NCBI RefSeq assembly: GCF_030161555.1
Contig: NZ_BSUK01000001.1
Location: forward strand, 1-64,000
Source of the DNA: Luteimicrobium album
Lineage (GTDB): Bacteria > Actinomycetota > Actinomycetes > Actinomycetales > Cellulomonadaceae
DNA length: 64,000 nt
Reading direction: 5' to 3'
A model generated the notes under the pieces. That model saw only the letters and a program-made list of their open reading frames with translations, had not been told where the DNA came from and did no database searches. Shown here in pieces: positions 35,548-43,814 of the stretch. The position numbers and the translations under genes were made by a program. Numbering within the stretch: position 1 is the stretch's first letter; each line of letters opens with the position of its first letter.

Positions 35548-36147
35548 ATGAGCACGCTCACCACCATCGACAAGGCCGGCCACCGGCTCATGCCCGACGC
35601 CGCGGCGTCGTTCGCGCGCATGCAGAAGGCCCGTGGGTCGGCGTTCCACGTGACGTCCGCCTACCGGTCGACCGCGGACCAGCAGGTCCTCTACGACGGG
35701 TACAAGGCCGGGAAGCCGGGCTACAACTTCGCCCTGCCGCCCAGCCAGTCCAACCACTGCCGGGGCGAGGCGGTCGACTTCGGGTCCGCGGACTACGCGT
35801 GGCTCGAGGCGCACGCCGCCGCCTACGGGTGGATCCAGGACAAGAACGAGCGGTGGCACTACGACTACGTGCCGAGCCGGGACACGCACAAGCCCGCCCC
35901 CTCGAAGCCCGCGAAGGCATCGAGCTCCGTGCTCAAGAAGGGCTCGACCGGCACGAAGGTCAAGAACCTCCAGCGCGGCCTGAACAAGAAGTTCCCCGCG
36001 TACGCGAAGCTCGCCGTCGACGGAATCTTCGGCCCGAAGGTCGAGGCCGCCGTGCGCGAGTTCCAGAAGCGCGCGGGCCTGGTCGTCGACGGCATCGTCG
36101 GCCCGAAGACCGTCGCCGCCCTCAAGACCTACGGGGTGACCCTGTGA
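35548..36147 (+). CDS. Endolysin: M15 D-Ala-D-Ala peptidase plus peptidoglycan-binding domain
   Basis: 199 residues; AGGAGG precedes the ATG. The peptidase M15 (VanY-like) domain holds the zinc ligands His70 and Asp77 in SNHCRGEAVDFG and His104 in RWHYDYVP. A PG_binding_1 domain follows (LKKGSTGTKVKNLQRGLNKK ... DGIFGPKVEAAVREFQKRAG ... DGIVGPKTVAALKTYG). It cuts peptide cross-links at lysis. No signal peptide, so a holin is needed; the next gene fits that role. Confidence 0.9.
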   Translation: MSTLTTIDKAGHRLMPDAAASFARMQKARGSAFHVTSAYRSTADQQVLYDGYKAGKPGYNFALPPSQSNHCRGEAVDFGSADYAWLEAHAAAYGWIQDKNERWHYDYVPSRDTHKPAPSKPAKASSSVLKKGSTGTKVKNLQRGLNKKFPAYAKLAVDGIFGPKVEAAVREFQKRAGLVVDGIVGPKTVAALKTYGVTL

Positions 36148-36461
36148 GCATCACGATCCCGAAGAAGTACCGCAAGGCCGTCTACGTGATCGGCGTGGTC
36201 GCCGGCGTCGTGACCCTCGGGCTCGGCATCGTCGACCCGTCGCTCGCAGCCGACGCGTCCGAGCGCGCCCAGTCCGTCACCGACTGGCTGACCTCGCTCG
36301 CCGGCGTCGTCGGCGCCGCGGGCGGTGTCCTCGCGCTCCTCCACCTCACCGCCGACAAGCCCGCCGACCAGGCGCCGCCCGCGGTCCCCGACGACGGCAC
36401 GGCGGTCATCTCCGACCCCGACGTCACCAACCCCTCACCGGACTTCACCCCCGATGCCTGA
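36144..36461 (+). CDS. Holin candidate
   Basis: 105 residues from GTG overlapping the endolysin stop. Two hydrophobic helices (AVYVIGVVAGVVTLGLGIV and LTSLAGVVGAAGGVLALLHLTA) with a short charged loop and an acidic C-terminal tail: class II holin topology. Position after the endolysin agrees. Confidence 0.75.
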   Translation: MSITIPKKYRKAVYVIGVVAGVVTLGLGIVDPSLAADASERAQSVTDWLTSLAGVVGAAGGVLALLHLTADKPADQAPPAVPDDGTAVISDPDVTNPSPDFTPDA

Positions 36462-36630
36462 CGGCCGTGACGTGATCATCACGAAGTGCCCACACTGCGG
36501 GGCCGTGCTCGCTGTCAACGAGGCCGCAGGCGCCATGCCAGTCCGGTCGTGCTGCGCCGGGGGCCGCGACGACGACCTCACGACATCTCGAGCGACCCGT
36601 CGTTGCGGCCCGGCACCGGAGGCAACGTGA
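36454..36630 (+). CDS. Small zinc-finger-like protein
   Basis: 58 residues, ATG inside the end of the holin gene. DVIITKCPHCGAVLAVNEAAGAMPVRSCC gives a CxxC...CC zinc site. The rest overlaps the convergent gene at 36578-36910, so the true end is less certain. Last rightward gene of the late operon. Confidence 0.45.
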   Translation: MPDGRDVIITKCPHCGAVLAVNEAAGAMPVRSCCAGGRDDDLTTSRATRRCGPAPEAT

Positions 36631-36910
36631 ACTCGGTGTAGTTCCCGTTCTCGTCGACGTACCGCGGCATCATGGATCCGCTGACGAACTTCAGCCCCGC
36701 GCGGCGCCCTCCGGGCCCGAACATGTCACTCGTCATCCGGAGCAACGTGCTGGCGACCTCGAACTCGGGCTCCTCACGGGCAAGCATCCCGACGATGTTG
36801 CCCTCACCGTCCCCGAGGACGTCGTTCCGGAAGACCGCTCCATCGATGAGGTCCTCGACCTCGACCTCGAACTCGTAGACGAACCGCATGAACCTGCGCT
36901 CAGTGGACAT
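36578..36910 (-). CDS. Hypothetical leftward protein
   Basis: 110 residues from ATG 36910. Acidic beta-rich start (RFVYEFEVEVEDLIDGAVFRNDVLGDGEGNIVGML), then TLLRMTSDMFGPGGRRAGLKFVS and a Pro-rich end. No family recognised. The longer open frame to 37231 would read through the terminator at 36974-37025 and is rejected. Convergent with the late operon. Confidence 0.5.
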   Translation of the reverse strand: MSTERRFMRFVYEFEVEVEDLIDGAVFRNDVLGDGEGNIVGMLAREEPEFEVASTLLRMTSDMFGPGGRRAGLKFVSGSMMPRYVDENGNYTEFTLPPVPGRNDGSLEMS

Positions 36911-36973
36911 GCGCGGAGCCTGCCACCGTTCGAGCCAGCGGCACCAGATGCCACCGGAAAGTATCACCCCGCA

Positions 36974-37025
36974 CACGACACCGCCCCCGCTCACCTCTCG
37001 CGAGGTGAGCGGGGGCGTTGTCGTG
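36974..37025. terminator. Strong bidirectional terminator
   Basis: CGCCCCCGCTCACCTC (36982-36997), loop TCGC, GAGGTGAGCGGGGGCG (37002-37017): a perfect 16-bp stem. CACGACA (36974-36980) and TGTCGTG (37019-37025) extend it past one mismatch. It lies just beyond the stop of the NYN gene and ends its transcript. Confidence 0.85.
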
Positions 37026-37651
37026 CTACGTGTAGTCCTTGCGATCTCTTGCTCTGACGAAGGCGTCTCCATGCAGTCGGGTGTGCCAGACGCGTCGGCC
37101 CGGCACCCTGAGCACACGACACCCGTCCCAACCTGCCGTCTCGACTCCGACCTTGCCGCTCTCGAAGGCAGCTGCAAGCGCGGGCTCAAGGTCAGTGTCG
37201 TGAGATGCCAGGACGACGACATCGGCGTCACCCCGATCGGCTGAGCGGACGAAATCCAGGGCTACGAGAACGTCGACGCCCTTCTCCTGGGCGTGCCGCT
37301 CCCCGTTGACCCAGCTGTAGCGAAGTCCGCGATGGATGACCTCAACGCGGGGGTCGCGGGTCCACTCCGACTGCTGCGCCAGGTTCCTCCGGTACGCGTT
37401 CGGGTTCTCCGTGTTCGACGGCAGGCCGCGATAGACGACGACCTTCTCGATCACGTACTGCACCGGATCGTCATGGCTTGCGATCGCGGTGCTGGCGAGC
37501 ACATGGTTGCGCACGGACAGCCACTGATTCGCGAAGTAGAGGGGTGAATGAGCGACTCGTGCCGCGGCACGGAGTCCGGCACAAACACGCCATGGCCGGT
37601 GAGATGGATGTTCTGGTAGTCGATCACCAGCTTGACCGAGCGACGCTCCAT
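37026..37651 (-). CDS. NYN-domain (PIN-like) ribonuclease, one-base frameshift
   Basis: 208 residues after repair. The N-terminal strand RSVKLVIDYQNIHLTG holds the first catalytic Asp-x-x-Asn of NYN/LabA-type nucleases; VDVLVALDFVRSADRGDADVVVLASHDTDLEPAL carries the remaining acidic motifs (AD, SHDTDL). The two parts are in different frames; one more C at 37541-37544 joins HESLIHP to LYFANQWLSVRNHV. Start ATG 37651 follows GGAGGGG. NYN proteins degrade RNA; phage copies are accessory genes possibly active against other phages. Leftward, expressed from the lysogen side, near attR. Confidence 0.75.
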
Positions 37652-37667
37652 CGTGCCCCTCCGGGTA

Positions 37668-37701
37668 GAAAAAGCCCCACCAGTCCCGGAGGACGGTGGG
37701 G
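37668..37701 (-). terminator. Intrinsic terminator of the right-end cassette
   Basis: On the minus strand CCCCACC (37701-37695) pairs with GGTGGGG (37681-37675) around a 13-base loop and is followed by CTTTTTC. It would stop leftward transcripts coming from 38661-37777. A second small hairpin GCTATG/CATAGC lies at 37703-37721. Confidence 0.75.
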
Positions 37702-37776
37702 AGCTATGCGAGGACCATAGCAAGTTCGCTCGGCGGATGGTGTAACGAAGCCGTAACGGTGTCGGAACTCACACCG

Positions 37777-38181
37777 TCAACTCGACGCCTCGAGCCGGCA
37801 CGTCCGGCATCGTCGCCGCCCGTCGGACGGGTACACGATCGTGTTCTCGGGGGTGTACTCGTGCCCGTGGGGGCAGTGGGTCTTGGCGCGCTGGTGCTCG
37901 CCGCCGGTCCGGGCCTCGGTCGACCCGTGGCGCCAGACACGGAGGTAGTGGGGGTGGCACATCCCCTTCGCGGAGGCGCGCTCGTCGCACCCGTCCACGC
38001 TGCACACCGCCGGGGTCCTCGTGTCCCACGTGCGGACGTGCTCACGGATCAGGTCGGCCTGCTCGTCCGTGAAGAGCCACGCGTGGCCGGTCCGCTCCCA
38101 ACCCCAGGTACGTGCGAGGCGTGCGACCCGGTGCTCGCGCACGCCGAGCTCGCCGGTCAGCTGGGCTGCCGTCCAGGTCAC
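37777..38181 (-). CDS. HTH plus zinc/HNH-like protein
   Basis: 134 residues from GTG 38181, overlapping the preceding small gene by 4 bases. N-terminal HTH-like part (TWTAAQLTGELGVREHRVARLARTWGW), then CSVDGCDERASAKGMCHPHYLRVWRHG and THCPHGHEYTPENTIVYPSDGRRRCRTC, a Cys/His set like that of phage HNH or HNH-derived zinc proteins. It could be a homing-type nuclease or a DNA-binding regulator; the canonical HNH catalytic pair is not clear. Confidence 0.6.
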   Translation of the reverse strand: MTWTAAQLTGELGVREHRVARLARTWGWERTGHAWLFTDEQADLIREHVRTWDTRTPAVCSVDGCDERASAKGMCHPHYLRVWRHGSTEARTGGEHQRAKTHCPHGHEYTPENTIVYPSDGRRRCRTCRLEASS

Positions 38182-38282
38182 CGCCGCGCCTTGCGGTCCA
38201 TGCGGCGCTTCGTCAGGACGGCCACGGGCACCACGACGACGACGCTCGCGAGCCACCACAGAACGGCGTCCAGAGCTTCCAC
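38178..38282 (-). CDS. Tiny single-helix membrane protein
   Basis: 34 residues from GTG 38282. One hydrophobic helix (LDAVLWWLASVVVVVPVAVL) followed by a basic tail (TKRRMDRKARR). Its stop overlaps the start of the next gene (GTGA), a sign of translational coupling and hence of a real gene. Same design as 19225-19332. Unknown function; could be a toxin-like or holin-like peptide. Confidence 0.55.
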   Translation of the reverse strand: MEALDAVLWWLASVVVVVPVAVLTKRRMDRKARR

Positions 38283-38295
38283 GCCGAGAATCGTG

Positions 38296-38661
38296 TCACA
38301 CGCCGTGCATCGGCCGGACCGGGCGTGCGTCGAGCGCGGCTCGCGCGGCGGCGCGCACGTCGTCGTCGAGATCGAGCGCCAGGACCTGCAGGGTGGGGTC
38401 GTGCGCGTCGGACCGGCGTGCTAGCAGCAGGCGCACCCCGGCGTCGCGGTGACCGACGTACCGGCCGGCGATCGACCCGCTGCACACCGGGTTGCCGAGC
38501 ACGGCGTGCACGAGCTCGAGCGCGGCGTCATGGTCGAACCACTCCGGCGCGACGATCGCGAGCACCTCACGGTCCGTCGTCGTGCGCGCGATCTTCAGCC
38601 GCTCGACCGGGTCATGCCGCGTCGCCCGCCACGCCGCGGTGAACTCGTCCTGCCTACCCAT
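38296..38661 (-). CDS. HEAT-repeat-like prophage protein
   Basis: 121 residues from ATG 38661. Short helical repeats with a HEAT-like pattern: AARTTTDREVLAIVAP-type, DAALELVHAVLGNPVCSG, DAGVRLLLARRSDAH, DPTLQVLALDLDDDVRAAARAALDA. First gene inside attR, leftward. The 100 bases upstream contain an inverted repeat GGTTGA/TCAACC (38705-38720) and would hold its promoter and one attP arm. Function unknown. Confidence 0.6.
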   Translation of the reverse strand: MGRQDEFTAAWRATRHDPVERLKIARTTTDREVLAIVAPEWFDHDAALELVHAVLGNPVCSGSIAGRYVGHRDAGVRLLLARRSDAHDPTLQVLALDLDDDVRAAARAALDARPVRPMHGV

Positions 38662-38763
38662 GGCCCCGAGAGTCCCCGCCGCCACCCACACGGCGCCGCG
38701 CGATGGTTGAAGCCTCAACCCTTGATTCGGGCAACTTAAGTCGGAGGCCTTGTTCTCACCCGG

Positions 38764-39240
38764 TCAGCACTCTCGGCGTCGCCGGTTTCCGTCGGGGATG
38801 ACCACGTGCAGCCGCTCGCCCCCGGGCAGGGCGGCGTCCACGAACGGGCTGGACAGGTCGAGGCGGCGGCCGCTCGACGCGAGCATGCGCTCGACGAGGT
38901 CGCGGAGCTGCTCGGGGCTGAGGATCGTCGTGGTGAGCTCGGGCTCGCCACGGCGGGCCACGAAGACCTGGGCGGGTCCGTTCACCCAGACCTCCTCGAC
39001 CTCCGGGTCGTCGAGGTACGGCTGGAGCGGGCCGAAGCCGGCGACGGCGTCGAGCACCCGCCGGGCGACGGCCTGCGGGTCGTCGAGCGCCGGGACGACG
39101 CCCTGAGCGGTGCGCTCGTCGTAGTCGCTCAGTGCGTCGGCGACGAGCTGCCGCGCGGCAGCCGCGTCGCGCGTGGGGTCGATGCCACGCCGGCGCACGA
39201 GCTCGCGCACCTCACGCTCGAGGATGTCCCCGCCGTTCAC
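38764..39240 (-). pseudogene. CpaF/TadA-type ATPase, N-terminal fragment, split by prophage
   Basis: Starts at GTG 39240 (VNGGDILEREVRELVRRRG). The helical N-terminal domain and the start of the ATPase are present (FGPLQPYLDDPEVEEVWVNGPAQVFVARRG, LSSPFVDAALPGGERLHVVIPD). At 38793-38790 the host sequence ends and the frame runs into phage DNA for a few codons (GNRRRREC) to a stop at 38764. Complement of the fragment at 1-462. Likely first gene of the interrupted tad-type operon. Confidence 0.9.
38790..38793. other. attR: attR crossover core (CGTC)
   Basis: Phage sequence GTCGCCGGTTTC lies to the left and host GGGGATGACCACG to the right. The empty site can be reconstructed as CGCGTGA-CGTC-GGGGATG, which encodes PDVTR on the minus strand. 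Confidence 0.8.
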
Positions 39241-39451
39241 TCGACCCCTTCGTCGCGCCCCCTGCGGGCGTCGGACCGACCACCGTCGCGTCGTCCGGTC
39301 ACCGTAGCGGGGGCGTGGCCCCGCGTCGGCGGCCTGTGGAAAACCGGGACGCGGCGCCGAGGTTGCCAGTGCAAACCGTGACCCGTCCACTCGTTGTCCA
39401 CGATGTGGGACATCTGAGGTTCGTCTGAGGGGCGGACGAATGAGCGGGGCG
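39241..39451. other. Intergenic, nothing identified
   Basis: 211 bases between the cpaF-like start and the stop of the flavoenzyme operon. I see no RNA gene. It should contain the promoter of the cpaF/tad operon on the minus strand, but no convincing hexamers stand out. Confidence 0.4.
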
Positions 39452-41744
39452 TCAGGCGGGCAGGAGCGCGCGGGACGCCTCGAGCCCTTCGCGGGTCGCG
39501 CGGACGGCGTCGAGGGTGCGGGCGTCCCGCGCTCCCCGACGACGGCGCACGCGACCCCGACGCGCTCCAGCTCGCCCGCGAGGCCGGCAACGGGCTCCTG
39601 CCCCGCGCACACGACGACGGTGTCCGCGGGGACCTCGCGAGCCGCGCCGTCGGCGGCGACGACCTCGAGGAAGCCGGGCCGGATCCGCGTGTACGAGACG
39701 CCGGTGAGCATCTGTACACCAGCGTCCCGGAGCGCACCGAGCACGACCCAGCGTGACGTCACCCCGATGCCGGTCCCGATCTTCCCGGAGCGCCGCAGCA
39801 CGGTGACCTGCCCGCCGGGACCGGGCTGCGTCATCGGGAACCGGGCGGCCGACGGCGCGGGCCAGCGCTGGTCGCGCGACCCTCCGACGAGCCCGCCGAA
39901 GGGCGGCAGACCGAACCGGGCGGCGAACCGCGCGGCCCGCGCGCGTTCGTCGTGCTCCTCGACGAGGAACGTCGCGACGTCGACGCCGACGCCTCCCCCA
40001 CCGATGATCGCCACGCTCCCGGCGGGCACGCCGTCGCGCAGCGCGGTCTCGTAGTCGACGACGTGCGGCAGGTCCGCCCCGGGCAGCCCGCCGGGCCCGG
40101 CGTCGAGCCGTCGCGGCCGGACGCCGGTGGCAACCACGACGCCGTCGAACCCGACGAGGTCTTCAACCCGCGCGTGCACCCCGACCCGGACGTCGGCGCC
40201 GAGCTGGTCGAGCTCAGCGGCGAGCCCGGCCACCGCCGCCGCGTAGTCCTCCTTGCCGGGCACGCGTGCGGCGAGCTCGAGCTGCCCCCGAGCACGTCCC
40301 GCGCCTCGAACAGCGTGACGGGATGCCCTCGCCGGGCGGTGTCGACGGCTGCTGCCAGCCCGGCGGGCCCGCCCCCGACGACGGCGAGCCCTCGCCCGCC
40401 CCGCCGACCAAGTGGATTCCGCGCCGACCAAGCATGATTTCCCTGCTTGCTCGGCGCAGACTCCGCTTGCTCGGCGACAGGGGGCGACCCAACCCCACGC
40501 GAACCGGACCATGGCTGCGCACCCGCCCACAACAAAGGCAGCGGCAGCTCCACCTCGCGTCCCGCCCGGGGGTTGACGAGGCACGACACGCGCTCCCCGA
40601 CGAGCGACCGGTCGATGCACGCCTGGTCGCAGCCGAGGCAGGTGGTGACGAGGTCGAACCGGCCGGCGAGCGACTTGGCGACGACGGCGGGGTCGGCGAG
40701 GAACGGCCGGGCCAGCGCGACGGCGTCGACGGTGCCGCGGGCGAGGACCGCCTCGACGTCGCGCAGGTCGGTGAAGCGGTTGCTCGCGATGACGGGGACG
40801 TCGGGCCGGGCACTGGTCCGGACCGCGGTGGCGACGCGTTCCGCGACAGGGATCCAGGCGCCGTGGGGCACGGAGGACTGGACGGTGGGGACGGTGGACT
40901 CGTGCCAGCCGACGCCGACGCTCACGGCGTCGGCGAGGGGCTCGTCGACCGTCCCGACGAGCGCGCGCACGAGCGCCGCGACGTCGTCGGGCGTCGAGGA
41001 CCCGGGCATGAGGTCGTCGCCCGACACCCGGACGAGCACAGGGACGTCCGGCCCGACGGCGGCGCGCACGGCCCGCACGACGGCGAGGGGGAACGCCCGG
41101 CGGCGCTCGGCGTCACCGCCCCAGTCGTCGTCGCGCAGGTTCGTCAGGGGTGAGCAGAACTGGTTGAGCAGGTACCCCTCGGAGGCCATGACCTCGACGG
41201 CGTCGAACCCGGCGCGCACGGCGGCGCGGGCGGCGTCGGCGAAGTGCTCGACGGTCGCCAGCACCTCGGCGTGCGTGAGCTCACGGGGCACGGCTCCACG
41301 CGCGGCGCGCCAGGGCACGGGCGACGGCGCGACCGCCTCCTCGGGTTCGCCGGACGCCCCGACGACGCCCCCGAGCAGCGCGTACCGCCCCGCGTGGAAG
41401 AGCTGGGCCGCGACGAGCCCGCCGGCCGCGTGGACCTCGCCCGTGACGGCGGCGAACGCGTCCACCACCGCCGCCTCGGTGAGGACCGCGTAGTCCGCTC
41501 CCCCACGCCCCGGGCCGTCGACCGCGAGCCCGCCCGTCACGACGAGCGCCGCGCCGCCCTCGACGCGCTCGCGGTAGAACGCGGCGAGGGCCCGCGCGTC
41601 GGGCACGGCCGACCAGGCGCCCGGCGCGGACGCGCCTGCCGCCTCGAGCCCGGTGTGCATGGACCCGAGGAGCACGCGGTGCGGCAGCTCGAGGGCCCCG
41701 AGCCGCCACGGCCGCCGGGTCAGCGGAAGCGGGTCGGCGCTCAC
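39452..41744 (-). CDS. 2,4-dienoyl-CoA reductase-like flavoenzyme of the CHC-CoA cluster, two one-base frameshifts
   Basis: After repair 764 residues. N-terminal old-yellow-enzyme TIM barrel (RRPWRLGALELPHRVLLGSMHTG, HAGRYALLGGVVG, SEGYLLNQFCSP); [4Fe-4S] cluster CLGCDQACIDRSLVGERVSC; then FAD and NAD(P) domains (LAVVGGGPAGLAAAVDTARR, VAIIGGGGVGVDVATFL). This is the FadH layout, which uses NADPH, FAD, FMN and Fe-S to reduce conjugated dienoyl-CoA. Frame breaks at 40285-40289 and 39534-39537. The protein is about 90 residues longer than typical FadH, partly because a 75-bp inverted repeat lies in frame at 40402-40476. GTGA overlap with the reductase gene upstream. In the ansatrienin pathway an AnsM-type oxidoreductase performs ring double-bond reductions. 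Confidence 0.82.
40402..40476. repeat. REP-like inverted repeat inside a coding sequence
   Basis: Arms of 33 bases (40402-40434 and 40444-40476) around a 9-base loop pair at about 28 of 33 positions. Each arm itself holds two copies of CGCCGA(C/G)CAAG. It adds 25 codons in frame between the Fe-S and FAD parts of the flavoenzyme. No transposase is associated. Confidence 0.75.
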
Positions 41745-42595
41745 GCCTGCTCGGGCGTGGCGGCGTCGTGCGCGTCGTCGGCGCCGAACACGGCGGCCCG
41801 GAGGTCGCCCGTCGTGTCGGACCAGAACGGCGGCGCGATGACGGTGAGCCCGCCGTCGACGGACAGCACCTGACCGGTGATGTACCCGGCCTTGTCGGAC
41901 AGGAAGAAGTCGACGGCGTCGGCCATGTCCTCGGCCGTTCCGGGGCGCTGGAGCGGGAGCTTCTCGAGGACGGTCTCCATGGGCGCCATACCGGGGACGC
42001 GCTCGTAGAAGTAGTCGAGCGAGTCGGTGTCGATGAGCCCGCCGTTGACGGCGTTGACGGTGATGCCGCGCGGCCCGTACTCGGTGGCCATGTAGGTGAC
42101 GTAGGACTCGGCCATGGCCTTCGCGGCACCGAGCGCGGCGTACGTCGGGAAGGCGCGCAGCGAGCCGTAGCTCGATACGTACACGATCCGCCCGCCGCCG
42201 GACATGAGCTCCGCGGCGCGCTGCGCGCCCAGCACGAACGAGCGCACGTTCATGGCGTAGCTGCGGTCGAGGTGGTGCAGCTTGAGGGCGGCGACGGGCT
42301 TGAACGCGGACGCCGCCGCGTTCGCGACGAAGTGATCGAGCCGGCCGTAGCGCTCGCGTACGGCCGCGAAGAGCGCGTCGATGTCCTCGGGCGACTCCAT
42401 GTCGGCGCGGACGGCGATCCCGTCGGCGCCGGCGTCGCGGACCTCGGCGAGGGTCTTCTCGGCGAGGTCCTCGTTGGTCTTGTAGTTGACGACGACGTCG
42501 ACGCCGCGCTGCGCCAGCTTGAGCGCGAGCACCTTGCCGATGCCGCGGGATGCGCCGGTGACGACGGCGACCGGCGCCGGGTTCGGGGTGGTCAT
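41741..42595 (-). CDS. Short-chain reductase, ChcA/FabL-like
   Basis: 284 residues. Cofactor motif VVTGASRGIGK, NAAASAF, active site with SSYGSLRAFPTYAALGAAKA and IDTDSLDYFYERVPG; the spacing and VNAVNGGLIDTD resemble FabL-type enoyl reductases and 1-cyclohexenylcarbonyl-CoA reductase ChcA. In the CHC-CoA pathway ChcA carries out enoyl reductions, including the last one that gives cyclohexanecarboxyl-CoA. Follows the acyl-CoA dehydrogenase after 41 bases and overlaps the flavoenzyme start. Function inferred from the family and the cluster. Confidence 0.75.
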   Translation of the reverse strand: MTTPNPAPVAVVTGASRGIGKVLALKLAQRGVDVVVNYKTNEDLAEKTLAEVRDAGADGIAVRADMESPEDIDALFAAVRERYGRLDHFVANAAASAFKPVAALKLHHLDRSYAMNVRSFVLGAQRAAELMSGGGRIVYVSSYGSLRAFPTYAALGAAKAMAESYVTYMATEYGPRGITVNAVNGGLIDTDSLDYFYERVPGMAPMETVLEKLPLQRPGTAEDMADAVDFFLSDKAGYITGQVLSVDGGLTVIAPPFWSDTTGDLRAAVFGADDAHDAATPEQA

Positions 42596-42636
42596 GCCTG
42601 GTGTTCTCCCTCGGGTGGACGGGTTCGGGTGCGAGC

Positions 42637-43814
42637 TCAGAAGCCGGCGGTGCCGTCAAGGACGGCCCGCGCGACGACGAGCTTCTGGATCTCGTTGGTG
42701 CCCTCCTCGAACCGCTGCGCCCGCGCGTCGCGGTACACGCGCTCGATGGCGTTGCGGTGCCAGTAGCCCTGGCCGCCGTGGATCTGCAGGGCCTTGTCCG
42801 TGACGCGGGCAAGCATGTCGACGGCGACCATCTTGGACGCGCTCGACAGCGCGCCGGCGTCGGGGGCGCCGTCCTCGTAGGCGTGGGCGGCCTGCAGGAC
42901 GAGCGCCCGCGCGGCCGCGATGTCGGCGTAGTTCTCCGCGAGGTAGAACTGCACGGCCTGGCGGTCGCGCAGCTTCTTGCCGAAGGTCTCGCGCCGGTTC
43001 GCGTAGTCGATCGCGAGCTCCTGGGCGCGTTCCGCGAGCCCGACGCAGCTCATCGCGACGGACACGCGCGACGGCAGCAGGAAGCCCCCGAGCGCGACCT
43101 CGAGCCCCTGGCCCTCGTCTCCGAGCCGCGCCGACACCGGCACGGGGACGTCGTGGAAGCGCAGGATCGCGTGGTCGGTCCCCCGCACGCCCATGGTGTC
43201 GGAGTCGTCAATCACCTCGGCACCCGGCAGGCCGGTGTTCGGGACGAGCAGCGCGACCGTCCCCTCGTGCCCGCGCGTACCCTCGAGGCGTGCGGCGAGC
43301 AGCCAGTAGTCGCAGCTCACGCCGAACGTGATGAGGTGCTTCTCGCCGTTCAGGTAGTACGTGTCGCCCTCGCGCCGGACGGTCGTGCGGATGTCGGCGC
43401 CCGTGCCCGCGGTGGGCTCGGTGAGCGTGAACGCGACGAGCCTGTCCCCCGCGACCGACGGCTTGACGACCTCCTCGAGCTGCCGCGGCGTCGCGTACGG
43501 CGCCATGGCGCGCCACGTCCCGTTGATCACGTGCACGAGCATCCGGATCGACGCGTGCGACCGGGAGACGATCTCCATGAGCTCGAGGTAGCGCGGGAAC
43601 GAGATCCCCGGCCCCCGAGCTCGGACGGTGCCGCGAGCGACAGGTATCCACGCTCGCGCAGCTCGGCGAACAGCTCCGGCGGGACGTCGCCGGTCGCCTC
43701 GATCCGCTCGGACCACTCCTCGCCCGGTCCCGTCACCCACGCGGTGAGCTCCGCCTTGAGGTCCGCGAACGCGGCCTCGTCCAGCGCGACCGGCTTCTCG
43801 ACGACGGCGCTCAC
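42637..43814 (-). CDS. Acyl-CoA dehydrogenase of the CHC-CoA cluster, one-base frameshift
   Basis: 392 residues after repair. Typical features: FPRYLELMEIVSRSHASIRMLVHV, AFTLTEPTAGTGADIRTTVRREGD (FAD-binding loop), LNGEKHLITFG, and near the end QIHGGQGYWHRNAIERVYRDARAQRFEEGTNEIQKLVVAR, whose Glu region holds the catalytic base. GTG start overlaps the ligase stop. The break in the C-run 43606-43609 (plus strand) divides SLAAPSELGGRG from ISFPRYLEL. Likely introduces or isomerises ring double bonds on the CoA thioester. Confidence 0.82.

Larger units (their letters stand above)
459..38793. mobile_element. Complete siphovirus-type prophage integrated in a cpaF-like gene
   Basis: Both borders cut the same host gene and share CGTC at the crossover. 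Contents in order: integrase, immunity operon, replication genes, terminase, portal, scaffold, capsid, connectors, tail, lysis, accessory right end. All modules needed for a tailed temperate phage are recognisable: TerL, portal, HK97-like capsid, tape measure, endolysin and holin candidates. The frameshifts inside integrase, exonuclease, primase, resolvase, TerL, tail tube, tape measure and NYN genes resemble those in host genes and are better explained by base-calling than by decay, so the prophage may be functional. Confidence 0.95.

Noticed and set aside
36911-37231. The N-terminal extension of the hypothetical protein at 36578-36910
   Set aside because: It would cross the strong hairpin at 36974-37025 and is unlike protein in composition; the ATG at 36910 is adequate.
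40402-40476. The large inverted repeat as a transcription terminator
   Set aside because: It lies in the middle of an open coding frame, has no T-run and its arms consist of repeated subunits, so a REP-like element fits better.
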